The notes: generated from the sequence alone by a model not told the origin. A DNA stretch of 64,000 bases from JAMZMI01 sp039944535 (GCA_039944535.1 JBDUYP010000022.1:434001-498000), one strand, 5' to 3'. Positions 44,270 to 53,677 are shown, numbered from the stretch's first letter. Numbers and translations: made by a program.

Positions 44270-44791
44270 ATGACTGAGAAACAAGAAAAAATATTACAAG
44301 CAGCATTGGAGCTTTTTGCAGAGCAGGGATTTGCAGCCACCTCCACTAATAAAGTGGCCAAAAAAGCAGGCGTTTCTGAAGGACTCATATTCAGACACTT
44401 TACAAACAAAGACGGCCTGCTCAACTCCATATTGCAGCAAGGGCATGAGAAAATGGCAGGACTCTTTCATGAGCTGGAAAGTCTGAATGACCCCAAAGAC
44501 GTAATCAGAAAAGTGATAGAAATACCATTTATGATTAAGGATGAGGAAATGCCCTTCTGGAGGTTGATCTACTCACTCAAGTGGCAAGCTGACGTCTATG
44601 ACAGCACTATGTCCAACCCGATCAAATCAACGCTCATTCCTGCTTTTAGCAAGCTGGGATATCAGAACCCTGAAGCAGAAGCTCAGCTCATCATGGTTTT
44701 CATAGACGGTCTGGCAGTGGAAATTTTACTCAGAAAAAGTGGTAATGCGCAATCAATCAAATCAAGTATGCTAAGCAAATACAATTTTTAA
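44270..44791 (+). CDS. TetR-family regulator
   Basis: 173 residues, slightly short for the family. N-terminal HTH: ILQAALELFAEQGFAATSTN then KVAKKAGVSEGLIFRHFTNK (about residues 8-46). The ligand-binding part is helical. It leads a plus-strand run with the SDR, NAD(P)-binding and metallo-beta-lactamase-fold genes (gap 44 bp), which are its likely targets. No clear palindrome was seen upstream. Confidence 0.93.
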   Translation: MTEKQEKILQAALELFAEQGFAATSTNKVAKKAGVSEGLIFRHFTNKDGLLNSILQQGHEKMAGLFHELESLNDPKDVIRKVIEIPFMIKDEEMPFWRLIYSLKWQADVYDSTMSNPIKSTLIPAFSKLGYQNPEAEAQLIMVFIDGLAVEILLRKSGNAQSIKSSMLSKYNF

Positions 44792-44835
44792 TATTTAAGA
44801 AAAAAGACGTTCACTCGTCATCTATATAAATCAAA

Positions 44836-45909
44836 ATGAAAAAGACAAAAATCGATAAATCAAAACCAGTACTGGTCACGGGCGCTACAGGGTATGTAGC
44901 CGGATGGCTTGTAAAAAGACTGCTCGAAGATGGACTAACAGTACATGCTGCCGTAAGAAATCCCGACAATCAGGATAAACTTGCTCACATCAATGCTCTT
45001 GCCGAAAAGAGTAAAGGGAGTATCAAATACTTCAAATCTGATCTTCTATCTGAAGGTTCTTACGCTGAGGCCATGGCAGGTTGCGAATTGGTTTACCACA
45101 CAGCATCACCTTTTACTTCGGCCGTCAAGGATCCACAAAAGGATTTGATCGACCCGGCAGTCAAAGGAACGCAAAACGTACTGGAGACGGCTAGTAAGAC
45201 CCCTTCCGTAAAAAGAGTAGTGGTGACCAGCAGCTGTGCTGCGATATATACAGACGCCATAGATTGCGAAAGCGCTCCAAATGGAACGCTAACTGAGGAA
45301 ATCTGGAACACCACCTCATCACTGGAGTATCAGCCCTACTCCTACTCCAAGACCCTGGCCGAACAAAAGGCATGGGAGCTTGAAAAAGGTCAAGCTCAAT
45401 GGGATCTGGTAACCATAAACCCCTGTTTGGTAATGGGGCCTCCTCTGAACCCGCACGGAACAACTTCAGAAAGTTTCATCATACTCAAGCAACTGGGTGA
45501 CGGCACCATGAAGATGGGCGCACCCAAAATGGGAATGGGACTAGTGGATGTTCGTGACGTAGCAGAGGCGCATTTCAGAGCAGGGTTTACTCCTGAAGCG
45601 CACGGCAGATATATAACTGCAGGCCACAATACGGATATTCTGGAAATGGGCACTGTCCTGCTGCCAAAGTTTGGAGACAAATTTCCATTGCCAAAGAAGG
45701 CCCTCCCGAAGTGGTTGGTCATGGTAGTAGGGCCAATGACCAACAAATTGTTCACCAGAAAATTTATCAAAAACAATGTGAACATCCCGTGGAGGGGAGA
45801 CAACTCAAAAATCAAAAACGAGCTGGACATGAAATTCCGACCAATGAAGGAGACCATGGAAGATTCATTTCAGGTTTTGGTGGACGAAAAAATCCTTCAA
45901 CCCAAATAA
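44836..45909 (+). CDS. NAD(P)-dependent epimerase/reductase (extended SDR, dihydroflavonol reductase-like)
   Basis: 357 residues. N-terminal Rossmann motif VTGATGYVAGWLVKRLLEDG (about residues 15-34), catalytic YxxxK in PYSYSKTLAEQKAW and a conserved VVVTSSCAAIY strand. It resembles the dihydroflavonol-4-reductase/cinnamoyl-CoA reductase-like group acting on ketones or aldehydes. Second gene of the TetR-led run; substrate unknown. Confidence 0.9.
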   Translation: MKKTKIDKSKPVLVTGATGYVAGWLVKRLLEDGLTVHAAVRNPDNQDKLAHINALAEKSKGSIKYFKSDLLSEGSYAEAMAGCELVYHTASPFTSAVKDPQKDLIDPAVKGTQNVLETASKTPSVKRVVVTSSCAAIYTDAIDCESAPNGTLTEEIWNTTSSLEYQPYSYSKTLAEQKAWELEKGQAQWDLVTINPCLVMGPPLNPHGTTSESFIILKQLGDGTMKMGAPKMGMGLVDVRDVAEAHFRAGFTPEAHGRYITAGHNTDILEMGTVLLPKFGDKFPLPKKALPKWLVMVVGPMTNKLFTRKFIKNNVNIPWRGDNSKIKNELDMKFRPMKETMEDSFQVLVDEKILQPK

Positions 45910-45928
45910 TTCAAACTAAAATCTAGCT

Positions 45929-46594
45929 ATGAAAGTAATCATAACAGGAGCATCAGGCATGGTAGGACGTGGCGTCCTACTGGAATGCCTCGACCATGAC
46001 CAGGTAGATCAGGTGCTGTCTATCGGCAGGTCTGAAATAGCAATAGATCACCCGAAGCTAAAGCAAATCATTCATAAGGATTTTTCTGACTTCAGTAGTA
46101 TCGAAAGTGAACTGGCGGGATATGATGCCGCATATCTATGTATGGGAATCAGCGCGGCAGGCCTGTCAGAAGAAGAATACGCCAGGATTACACATGAATA
46201 TACATTGGCTTTGGCCATTTCCATGCTCAAGCATAATGAAAACATGACGGTGACTTATGTGTCTGGTGAAGGTACAGACTCAAGCGAAAATGGCAGAATT
46301 ATGTGGGCGAGAGTAAAAGGCAAAACCGAAAACGACCTCATGAACCTGGGTTTTAAAGACGCATATATGTTTAGGCCGGGTGCCATCATCCCACTCCGGG
46401 GCATCAAGTCGAAAACGAAACTCTATCAGTTCTTTTACGACTACTTCATGTGGCTGCTTAGGCTGATGAAAAAGCTTTCGCCAAATTCAATCGTAAACAC
46501 TACCCAGTTGGGACTAGCCATGATCAACGTATCTCTAAACTCCTTCGAGAAGAAAATACTGAGACCTGCGGATATATTAAAGGCGGCTCAGTAA
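45929..46594 (+). CDS. NAD(P)-binding Rossmann-fold protein
   Basis: 221 residues. ITGASGMVGRGVLLECL (about 4-20) is a GxxGxxG dinucleotide motif; the middle has TYVSGEGTDSSENGRIMWAR and then VKGKTEND, and the end MINVSL. Atypical SDR fold like the YwnB/HTATIP2 group. It lies 19 bp after the epimerase and 8 bp before the hydrolase, so cotranscribed. Substrate unknown. Confidence 0.88.
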   Translation: MKVIITGASGMVGRGVLLECLDHDQVDQVLSIGRSEIAIDHPKLKQIIHKDFSDFSSIESELAGYDAAYLCMGISAAGLSEEEYARITHEYTLALAISMLKHNENMTVTYVSGEGTDSSENGRIMWARVKGKTENDLMNLGFKDAYMFRPGAIIPLRGIKSKTKLYQFFYDYFMWLLRLMKKLSPNSIVNTTQLGLAMINVSLNSFEKKILRPADILKAAQ

Positions 46595-46602
46595 AACCTC
46601 AT

Positions 46603-47646
46603 ATGAAAACATTACTCAAACAATTTGGAGGCAAGGCCACCAAAGAACTGGTATCACAATACGCTCAGTCTCCCAACTGGAAAGACGGGAAATTTGAAAA
46701 CCTCGTAGAGACGACCATGAACGTCAATATCAAAACGATTCCGAGCATTCTGTACAAACAGTTTTTCGAACGAAAAGGACGCGAACCAAAGCAAAACCTC
46801 CCGGTAATTCCGCTGGATAGAGAAGCATTCGAGACAGACAAAACAAGCCTCATTTGGTACGGTCACTCGGTGGGATTATTGCGAATCAGTGGCAAGACAA
46901 TCCTCATCGATCCCATGCTGGGGCCGGATGCAGCGCCAATAGCTCCATTTGCCAGCAAACGCTATTCGGAAAATACACTTGATCTGATCGATGACTTTCC
47001 GGATATAGATCTGATGCTGTTGACGCATGATCACTATGACCATCTGGATCTGGCTAGTATGCAAAAGCTGATCCCGAAGGTGAAACGATATTTTGTGGGG
47101 CTTGGCTCGGCCAGACACCTGATCAAGTGGGGAGCCAAATCTGATCTGATCACCGAGTTTGATTGGTGGGATGCTAAAGCATTTGATGACATTCAGGTCA
47201 CCTTCACGCCGAGCAGACATTTTTCAGGGCGTGGTGCTACAGACAGAGCCAAATCTCTTTGGGGTGGCTGGGCGCTGAAAAGCGCCAAAGAAAACATCTA
47301 CTGGAGTGGCGATGGCGGATATGGTGATCATTTCAAAGAAGTAGGTGAAAAGTTGGGGCCGTTTGATTTTGGAGTGATGGAATGCGGACAGTACAACGAA
47401 AACTGGCATGCCATACACATGTATCCGGAAGAAGCCGTGCAGGCAGCAATTGATGCCGGAGTACAAAAAGCCATGCCGGTACACTGGGCTGGATTTGCAC
47501 TGGCCATGCACCACTGGAAAGACCCGATAGAAAGATTTACAAAAGCAGCAGATGAAAAAGGCCTGGAAATCCTCACTCCCCGCTTAGGCCAACAGTTTTC
47601 TTACAGGGAAGATGTGAAAGACAAATGGTGGGACGAGTTTGAGTAA
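46603..47646 (+). CDS. Metallo-beta-lactamase-fold hydrolase, NAPE-PLD-like
   Basis: 347 residues. Zinc-binding motif THDHYDHLD (about 145-153) with further ligands in PSRHFSGRGATDR, WSGDGGYGDH and PVHWAGFALAMHHW, matching N-acyl-phosphatidylethanolamine phospholipase D-like proteins. An extra N-terminal helical segment (about 1-80) is present. No signal peptide is visible, so cytoplasmic. Last gene of the TetR-led run. Confidence 0.9.
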   Translation: MKTLLKQFGGKATKELVSQYAQSPNWKDGKFENLVETTMNVNIKTIPSILYKQFFERKGREPKQNLPVIPLDREAFETDKTSLIWYGHSVGLLRISGKTILIDPMLGPDAAPIAPFASKRYSENTLDLIDDFPDIDLMLLTHDHYDHLDLASMQKLIPKVKRYFVGLGSARHLIKWGAKSDLITEFDWWDAKAFDDIQVTFTPSRHFSGRGATDRAKSLWGGWALKSAKENIYWSGDGGYGDHFKEVGEKLGPFDFGVMECGQYNENWHAIHMYPEEAVQAAIDAGVQKAMPVHWAGFALAMHHWKDPIERFTKAADEKGLEILTPRLGQQFSYREDVKDKWWDEFE

Positions 47647-47685
47647 GGCGGCTATCTATTGCGGAGATAAGTAATCACATTTTGG

Positions 47686-47725
47686 TCAAATGTCATAGTG
47701 AGCCTGTCGAACTGTAGACATTTGA
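47686..47725 (+). repeat. Palindromic GTCGA element, copy at 47686
   Basis: Perfect arms TCAAATGTC (47686-47694) and GACATTTGA (47717-47725) around ATAGTGAGCCTGTCGAACTG; inner stem ATAGT/ACTGT with one wobble pair. Confidence 0.85.
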
Positions 47726-47737
47726 TTATCCTGCTTG

Positions 47738-48034
47738 TTATTGACTCTTCTTTCCGTAATTGATTGATAACTCCGGCAACAAATCCCACCGACCACTGAT
47801 CAATGGTTCTTTCTTTTTCCTTCTCCAGCCCTTTACTTGTTTTTCGAAATCAATTGCCTGATTTACATCATTGAAATTTTCATGAAAGACCAATTTCACA
47901 GGCCTTTTTCTGTAAGTATAAGCTTTTCGATCCACGCCTGTTTCATGCTCCCAAATTCTCCTTTCAAGATCGTTTGTCACTCCTGTATAGTAAGAATAGT
48001 CCGAACATATGAGGATATAAACAGTGTATATCAT
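47738..48034 (-). CDS. GIY-YIG nuclease-domain protein (URI/YhbQ-like)
   Basis: 98 residues. A single GIY-YIG domain: MIYTVYILICSDYSYYTGVT (TVY and YTG spaced as in the motif), then LERRIWEHETG and a Lys/Arg-rich end KGWRRKKKEPLI. Such small stand-alone proteins are common and many-copy in Bacteroidota. A decayed relative lies at 53300-53491. Flanked on both sides by palindromic repeats. Confidence 0.92.
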   Translation of the reverse strand: MIYTVYILICSDYSYYTGVTNDLERRIWEHETGVDRKAYTYRKRPVKLVFHENFNDVNQAIDFEKQVKGWRRKKKEPLISGRWDLLPELSINYGKKSQ

Positions 48035-48129
48035 AGAGGAAAAGTAGGAAATATTTTGAAGTGCTTGTGATATTACTTTTCAATGTTGAAGTCCTGAACC
48101 ATTCAGAATAACAAATAGAATTAGAAACA

Positions 48130-48176
48130 TTGGCTAATGTCATGCTGAGCCTGTCGAAGCATCAGACGTTAGCCAA
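48130..48176 (+). repeat. Palindromic GTCGA element, copy at 48130
   Basis: Arms TTGGCTAATGTC (48130-48141) and GACGTTAGCCAA (48165-48176), 11 of 12 paired; inner stem ATGCT/AGCAT around GAGCCTGTCGA. Confidence 0.88.
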
Positions 48177-48253
48177 TTAAAAGAACACAATCTGGCTCGT
48201 ATACGAATTGCTGTAGTGTCAATTTATAGTCCAAAAAACGAAGACCCTGCAAG

Positions 48254-48291
48254 CTTTTGTTTACTCTTCGACAGGCTCAGAGTGACAAAAG
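48254..48291 (-). repeat. Palindromic GTCGA element, inverse orientation, copy at 48254
   Basis: Arms CTTTTGT (48254-48260) and ACAAAAG (48285-48291). Read on the minus strand the inner stem is ACTCT/AGAGT around GAGCCTGTCGA. Confidence 0.85.
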
Positions 48292-48393
48292 AAAGTCAAG
48301 CAAGTCTTCGGTGATTTGGACATGCTAGTCACAAAATCAATTGTTATTTTTCCGTTATGTAGGTAAATTGAAAGAGAACCTTTCTTCAAATGG

Positions 48394-48993
48394 ATGAAAT
48401 ATAAAGCCAAATCAATAATTCTTATAGTCTTTCTTTTACTCACTATTTCAAGTTGTAAGGAATCTTCTAAGCACAAGGATCACCAAATACTGGATGAGTT
48501 TCTACTGATGAACCTCAAATCTTGGAGACAGGTAAAGAACTCGAGATATGACAGGATTCCTAGATATCAAGTCAATGATACCATTGCTCTGAAAAATGAT
48601 ATCCGGTTAATGATCATTCGCAATGATACTATGACAAGGTTACGGGATGACCCTATGAATTTTATGACTTTCAAAAAGTCAACAAAAATCCGATTGACCA
48701 AATTGAACCAAGAACAATTTTACAATCACGCAATCAGTTTTGAAACAATAGACTCAAACTCAATAATAAAGGGAATGACCACAACAGATGAACTCAAGTT
48801 TTGTCAAGAAGGAGTCAATAGTATATTATTCGAAAAGAACTCATATTTAGAAATAGTGCATGACACAAGAAAAAACTTTGATGACGAACTTCTGGAATTG
48901 GCTTCAAAATATGGAATTACAAAAGACTCGCTTATAAATATCTTAGCTATTCAATACTATGAATTAACAGGAAACCCAATCCTTTCATTCTGA
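48394..48993 (+). CDS. Hypothetical lipoprotein
   Basis: 199 residues. Lipobox ISSC (Cys21) follows a hydrophobic signal. The mature part is hydrophilic and AT-rich in codon use, with no domain I recognise. Stand-alone, flanked by repeats on the left and convergent with the TonB receptor gene on the right. Confidence 0.75.
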   Translation: MKYKAKSIILIVFLLLTISSCKESSKHKDHQILDEFLLMNLKSWRQVKNSRYDRIPRYQVNDTIALKNDIRLMIIRNDTMTRLRDDPMNFMTFKKSTKIRLTKLNQEQFYNHAISFETIDSNSIIKGMTTTDELKFCQEGVNSILFEKNSYLEIVHDTRKNFDDELLELASKYGITKDSLINILAIQYYELTGNPILSF

Positions 48994-49025
48994 ACAACAG
49001 AATAAAAATTCAAATTCAGGACAAA

Positions 49026-51593
49026 TCAAAACTCCACCACCATCATCAGATTGGGCGCAAAACCCACGGAGTAACGCTGAGCAAAGGCAGAACGATACAC
49101 CTCGTCCACGAGATTCTTTTCATCGAGCACATTGATCAGCGACAAACCAAGCGAAGCGGACCAAGGCCGATCGGCCGCTTTTGGCAAAGTATAAGAAGCA
49201 GATATATCCAGCGTCTCTATGCTTCCATATCTATCACCTCTTCCGGCAAAGGGGTTTTCGGGTCTTGAAGGTGGGCCTCCTCCATCAGGAGGCATCCCCC
49301 CTCCAGCAGGTGGGCGGTTGGCACCATTCCGTAAAAAAATATTTTCCGCATAGATTACATCCAAAGATTGAGCATTCAGACCCGATGACTTCTTCCAGGC
49401 TGCAGAGACCTTCCAGTTGCCGGCCTTATAGGCTCCTCCTACATAAGCCACATGTGGCTGCACATACTTAGACTTATAGGTGCTGTTGTCTGTGGTAGTG
49501 TCAAGAGTGATTTCAGAATCATTGTAGGAATATCCCAACCAGACCGATGCTTTGTCATCAAAACTCTTTTTGATCATAAAATCCACACCACTCGAAATCT
49601 GATCCATGGTGAAAAAGCGTTCCAAATCCAGAAGGTTTCTTTCTTCATACACCGTAATATCCGCAGCAGACTTTCGGTACAGCTCTACTTCTATGATCCA
49701 GCCATCATTATGCAGCACCCCACCTATCATTGTCTGAGTGCCTTTGATGACATTTCCCTGTGTGCCGTTGGCCAGCGTCCACAACTCATTATCAAAACCT
49801 CCACCACTAAACTCCAGGTTTTTGACCTGACTGAGATACTGGTAGTAAATACCCGCCGAGCCTTTGAATGTCAGCCAATTTGTGGCATCAAAATTCACCA
49901 AAGCCCTTGGAGCCCACCTGAACCTTTCGTCCAATGAAAAATATGTTCCACGCACGCCCACCTGCAAATACCATTTTTGAAACTTGAAATAATCTAAACT
50001 CATATAAGGTGAAAACGCATGGGCCTGGTCTGCCTGCTCGAAATTATTGACACCCGTAGAATCATTCGCTCGCAAGGATCTGAAGTACACATCCTGCCAC
50101 TTGTAGTCCAGCCCCGACTGCCACGAAACAAATTTCCAATCCTTTGCTATCTCTTGTCTCACATTAAAATCCTTGAGCCGGTTGATCGCCAAAATAGTAG
50201 GACGCTCGGGCATGCTGATCAGCCGCGAATCATAAGAGTATCTGTAGTCCGAGATGGTAGCCAAAGTAACCGACCGCCACATATTACCCAGATTTGATTC
50301 CCATTTGGCATTAAACCCAAGGTTGCTAAACTGATTATCTACCTTGTTTTCGCTATTGATCTGTCCCGCCGGATCGGTGGTGTAGTACACATCCGAATAG
50401 GTATAAATACCAGAAATGCTCAAAGTATTTTGCTGATTAGGTTTAAATGTCAGTTTGCTGAAATAGTCTTCAAAAATCACCTCGATGCTCTCAGATGCCC
50501 GACCTGTAGAATCAATAAGCGGGGTTCCCGAAAAAACCGCCCTGGTTATGGCGTCATGCTTGGGAGAGTTTATTGAGGCGGGATAAGAATGCCGTGCCCC
50601 CACCGTCAAGCCTAACTTCTTGTTTATCAAAGGCACCTTCCCGTAAGCCATCCCAAAAAGCGTATTGACACCCACACCTGCACCAGGTCTGGTATAGCCG
50701 CTTTCTTCTGACTCAATCACGATAGCCCCTCCAACCCTGTCTCCCAACCGGGGGTGATAGCCTCCACGGTAAACTTCCACATTGTCGATCACTTTGGGAT
50801 TGTATGGGGAGATGGTGCCGTAATAGTGCCCTTTGTGATATACAGGAATGTTATCAAACAATATCAGAGTCTGGTCTGGGTCGCTTCCGCGGATGAATAA
50901 GTTTCCTGCCCGTCCATCAGGATTAGTGACACCAGGAAGGGCTGTGATTGAAGCAAAAATATCCCCATCCGTCTCACCCGGAAGCAGGGGCAAATCCCCA
51001 ACATCAATTTTCACGCTTTGACTAGATGGGTCGAGGTTGATTCCTTTTGTGATGTACTCTTCTATCACCATCTCAGCCAACTCGGTAATTTCCGGAGCGA
51101 AAGGAACGGACAGATGTTTTTGGTTGATCAAGTCAGCGAAAGAGATGTCCTGGCGCTTGAACCCGGGCACATAAAATTGTACACTATCTCCTACTACCGG
51201 CTTGTAGCTAAACGTCCATTTTCCGTTGGAAAACCTGGTGGGTGATACTTCGTCATTGATCAGCACCGTTACCCCTAGTTCTACGGGGATTTCGCGCATA
51301 TCCATGGAATCTAGTGCCGTGACTACAAACTCCCTTTCCACCACTTTTATGACAAAATATTTTTCACCCACGGGCTCTACCTCAAAAGGAAGGAGTGTTT
51401 CCAGCTGGTTGAAAAACCTGTCGATATCAAGCGTATCAAAGCTTGATGGTGCTACGACATTGAAAACTTCAGCATCAAATGAAAACTTGATACTATCGGT
51501 TTGCTCATAGTGATTGAGCGCCTCAGAAAGTGAGGTTTGAGCGACGGTCATGCCTGCCCACAAAGAGGCAAGCATCAATAAGTATAATCTCAT
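49026..51593 (-). CDS. TonB-dependent receptor with N-terminal STN domain
   Basis: 855 residues with signal peptide (cleavage near TVAQ, residue 19). An STN/secretin-like signalling domain (about 35-110, RFFNQLETLLPFEVEPVGE), a regulatory segment, the plug (LPGVTNPDGRAGNLFIRGSD, LFDNIPVYHKGHYYGTISPY) and a barrel ending VVEF. A Pro/Gly-rich insertion (GGGMPPDGGGPPSRP) lies in a late loop. It follows the ECF sigma and FecR genes, so it is a transducing receptor of the FecA type. No SusD partner is present. Ligand unknown. Confidence 0.9.
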   Translation of the reverse strand: MRLYLLMLASLWAGMTVAQTSLSEALNHYEQTDSIKFSFDAEVFNVVAPSSFDTLDIDRFFNQLETLLPFEVEPVGEKYFVIKVVEREFVVTALDSMDMREIPVELGVTVLINDEVSPTRFSNGKWTFSYKPVVGDSVQFYVPGFKRQDISFADLINQKHLSVPFAPEITELAEMVIEEYITKGINLDPSSQSVKIDVGDLPLLPGETDGDIFASITALPGVTNPDGRAGNLFIRGSDPDQTLILFDNIPVYHKGHYYGTISPYNPKVIDNVEVYRGGYHPRLGDRVGGAIVIESEESGYTRPGAGVGVNTLFGMAYGKVPLINKKLGLTVGARHSYPASINSPKHDAITRAVFSGTPLIDSTGRASESIEVIFEDYFSKLTFKPNQQNTLSISGIYTYSDVYYTTDPAGQINSENKVDNQFSNLGFNAKWESNLGNMWRSVTLATISDYRYSYDSRLISMPERPTILAINRLKDFNVRQEIAKDWKFVSWQSGLDYKWQDVYFRSLRANDSTGVNNFEQADQAHAFSPYMSLDYFKFQKWYLQVGVRGTYFSLDERFRWAPRALVNFDATNWLTFKGSAGIYYQYLSQVKNLEFSGGGFDNELWTLANGTQGNVIKGTQTMIGGVLHNDGWIIEVELYRKSAADITVYEERNLLDLERFFTMDQISSGVDFMIKKSFDDKASVWLGYSYNDSEITLDTTTDNSTYKSKYVQPHVAYVGGAYKAGNWKVSAAWKKSSGLNAQSLDVIYAENIFLRNGANRPPAGGGMPPDGGGPPSRPENPFAGRGDRYGSIETLDISASYTLPKAADRPWSASLGLSLINVLDEKNLVDEVYRSAFAQRYSVGFAPNLMMVVEF

Positions 51594-51608
51594 CCTGGCG
51601 GGGTAATG

Positions 51609-52520
51609 TTACTCTTTTAAACTTACGATTTCTCCATCTATCTCATAGGTGATTCCAAATGGAGCAAAAACTATTTTAAGAGCGGTGTTGAGGTCGTTGT
51701 TAGGGAAGGTACCGGTGAACCTGCGATCCATATTGGTTCTCCCCCTTTCTATCTTGATTTTATATTGTTTTTCCAGAGTTCTGATGACCTGTACTAGTGG
51801 TGCATTCACAAATTTACTTTCGTTTGCGAGCCAGGACGGTACCTGATCCGTAAGGCTCATTTTATCCTCCCATATTCCTTCATAGTACAAGGTTCCTTCG
51901 CCCGCACTCACAATCACAGCCTGATCATCAAGGGCAGTAGCCCTCACCCTACCCTCATAGCAAGCCACACTCATGCCTTCGGCAAACTCCTGCACCTCGA
52001 AAACAGTACCCAGGACTTCCACATTTCCAATAGGAGTAAAGACCTCAAAGGCTCCCCCTTTTTCCACATCGAAGAGTGCCTTACCAGAAAGAGTCAGGCT
52101 TCTGCGGCCAGACTCCCATTCTTTTCCTTCCCATGCAACTTTTGAAAAGGGCGCCAAAGTGACTTTTGAGGAGCCATCCGGTAAAAGAAACTCTTTCGCT
52201 TCGGCGGTGGTCTCGTATGAGTTTTTGTCCCCCAATTCCACAAACCAGATAGTGGCTACCAGCAGCAGCGCCACAGATGCGGCTATGGACAGATAGGTGG
52301 TGAAATTAAGTTTGCGAACCGGTGTTTCCTTTTCCGTGGATGTAACCAAACTAGAATCAAAAATGACAGGGTCATTGTCAGGAACCCAGCGATCAACTTC
52401 AGCTACAATTTGCTGGTATTTCAAAAAATCATCATCGCCCAAAGCGCTTCTTGCCTCCTCATCGCTAAGCTCCCGGCTCAGCCATTTGTTCAGTAGTTCG
52501 TTTTCTTGATCCTTCTCCAT
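51609..52520 (-). CDS. FecR-like anti-sigma factor
   Basis: 303 residues. An N-terminal cytoplasmic anti-sigma part (LLNKWLSRELSDEEARSALG), a membrane segment at about 76-93 and a periplasmic FecR domain (LLPDGSSKVTLAPFSKVAWE, then FEVFTPIGNVEVLGTVFEVQ), with a C-terminal STN-interacting end (LNTALKIVFAPFGITYEIDG). Transmits the receptor signal to the ECF sigma encoded upstream. Confidence 0.92.
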   Translation of the reverse strand: MEKDQENELLNKWLSRELSDEEARSALGDDDFLKYQQIVAEVDRWVPDNDPVIFDSSLVTSTEKETPVRKLNFTTYLSIAASVALLLVATIWFVELGDKNSYETTAEAKEFLLPDGSSKVTLAPFSKVAWEGKEWESGRRSLTLSGKALFDVEKGGAFEVFTPIGNVEVLGTVFEVQEFAEGMSVACYEGRVRATALDDQAVIVSAGEGTLYYEGIWEDKMSLTDQVPSWLANESKFVNAPLVQVIRTLEKQYKIKIERGRTNMDRRFTGTFPNNDLNTALKIVFAPFGITYEIDGEIVSLKE

Positions 52521-52567
52521 ATTTCGAGGCTTTGATTATGAAACGGCGGCTATTGGTAAAACCCTAC

Positions 52568-53092
52568 CTACAGTTTCATGTCTTTGAGCTCATCCAGTGT
52601 TTCTCGCAAAGCACTCAGCGAACTGGCTATGTGTTTTTCAACTGTTTTTACCGAAACATCCAAATGCTCGGCTATCTCCCGATTCTTCATTTTGTCAATT
52701 CTGCTCAGCAAAAAGACCACACGCTGCTTCTCAGGTAAACCCGACACAGCCTCCTCCAGACGCTCCTTAAATTCCTCCTGCCGATACACAAACTCTGGAT
52801 TATGATCCATTTGGCTTTCCGACAAATCGGTCCGATGCTGAAACTTAAGCACAACTTTGCGATGATCCGTTTCATCAAGAAACAGGCGATTGGCTATGGT
52901 AAAAAGGTAACTTTTGGCCTTATCGTAAATGACCTTACTGCAATTGTTCCACAGTCTTATAAAAGATTCCTGTGTGAAGTCTCTGGCTTTTTCCAGATCC
53001 CCGAGTTTGTAGAATAGAAAATTGCGGAGAGCTACCACGTGGGTTTCGTGCAGTTCACTAAAGACCTTTTCCTCACAGACAGATTTACTCAT
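52568..53092 (-). CDS. ECF RNA polymerase sigma factor
   Basis: 174 residues. Sigma region 2 (KARDFTQESFIRLWNNC) and region 4 (LPEKQRVVFLLSRIDKMKNR then EIAEHLDVSVKTVEKHIASS) are clear. FecI-like group in Bacteroidota, normally activated through the FecR/receptor pair encoded just downstream (gap 47 bp to fecR). Confidence 0.94.
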   Translation of the reverse strand: MSKSVCEEKVFSELHETHVVALRNFLFYKLGDLEKARDFTQESFIRLWNNCSKVIYDKAKSYLFTIANRLFLDETDHRKVVLKFQHRTDLSESQMDHNPEFVYRQEEFKERLEEAVSGLPEKQRVVFLLSRIDKMKNREIAEHLDVSVKTVEKHIASSLSALRETLDELKDMKL

Positions 53093-53229
53093 GTATATTG
53101 ACGATATCCACCTTCAAATATAACAGATGGATTTTGTCAACCTTGAAAGAAGTCCATTTTTTAAATAACCCGCCAGGCCTGTTGGGGCTAAAGCCAATTT
53201 TGAAAGATTACAAAGGCACATAAAATCCA

Positions 53230-53269
53230 CTTTTTGTTTACTCTTCGACATGCTCAGAGTGACAAAAAG
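53230..53269 (-). repeat. Palindromic GTCGA element, copy at 53230
   Basis: Arms CTTTTTGT (53230-53237) and ACAAAAAG (53262-53269); minus-strand inner stem ACTCT/AGAGT. Confidence 0.85.
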
Positions 53270-53299
53270 CAAAGACATTTGCCTTTTGAGATCTCTTAT

Positions 53300-53491
53300 T
53301 ATTTTTTTTCCTGTAACTGACTGACAGTTCTGGCAGCAAATGCCAACGACCCGCAATCAAAATCTTTTTCGAAACGTGTACGCTTTATTGTCAAAACCAG
53401 TCTCATGTTCCCATAATCTTCTTTCAATATCGCTCGGAACCCTATAGTAAAAGCTATCTGCTCATAAAAAAATGATAGCGGTATTTATCAT
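53300..53491 (-). pseudogene. Decayed GIY-YIG nuclease gene
   Basis: In pieces of the minus-strand frames the sequence reads MINTAIIFL-stop, then DSFYYRV and DIERRLWEHETGFDNKAYTF, and LIAGRWHLLPELSVSYRK, aligning with the intact protein at 47738-48034 (LERRIWEHETGVDRKAYTYR, LISGRWDLLPELSINYGK). A stop codon near residue 10, a frame change and loss of the middle (the region of KLVFHENFNDVNQ) mark it as dead. Confidence 0.85.
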
Positions 53492-53571
53492 AACCTTAAA
53501 ACAGTAAATATTTTGAATGGATTTCTTCGACCTTTCAAATCTGCACTGTTGCAGTAGTACCAAATCGAAGT

Positions 53572-53608
53572 AATTGTCATGCTGAGCCTGTCGAAGCATA
53601 AGACAATT
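53572..53608 (+). repeat. Palindromic GTCGA element, copy at 53572
   Basis: Arms AATTGTC (53572-53578) and GACAATT (53602-53608); inner stem ATGCT/AGCAT around GAGCCTGTCGA. Confidence 0.85.
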
Positions 53609-53643
53609 TTGAAGAATTGAAAACAAATACATTAAACCTGCTT

Positions 53644-53677
53644 TTCGTTTACTCTTCGACGAGCTCAGAGTGACAAA
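53644..53677 (-). repeat. Palindromic GTCGA element, copy at 53644
   Basis: TTTACTCTTCGACGAGCTCA then GAGTGACAAA; minus-strand inner stem ACTCT/AGAGT. Confidence 0.7.

Larger units (their letters stand above)
48035..48393. other. Intergenic region with two palindromic elements
   Basis: Holds the hairpins at 48130-48176 and 48254-48291; otherwise AT-rich sequence before the lipoprotein gene. No gene seen. Confidence 0.6.

Noticed and set aside
49026..53092. Polysaccharide utilisation locus
   Set aside because: The ECF sigma/FecR/TonB receptor set is present, but no SusD-like lipoprotein or glycoside hydrolase is nearby.
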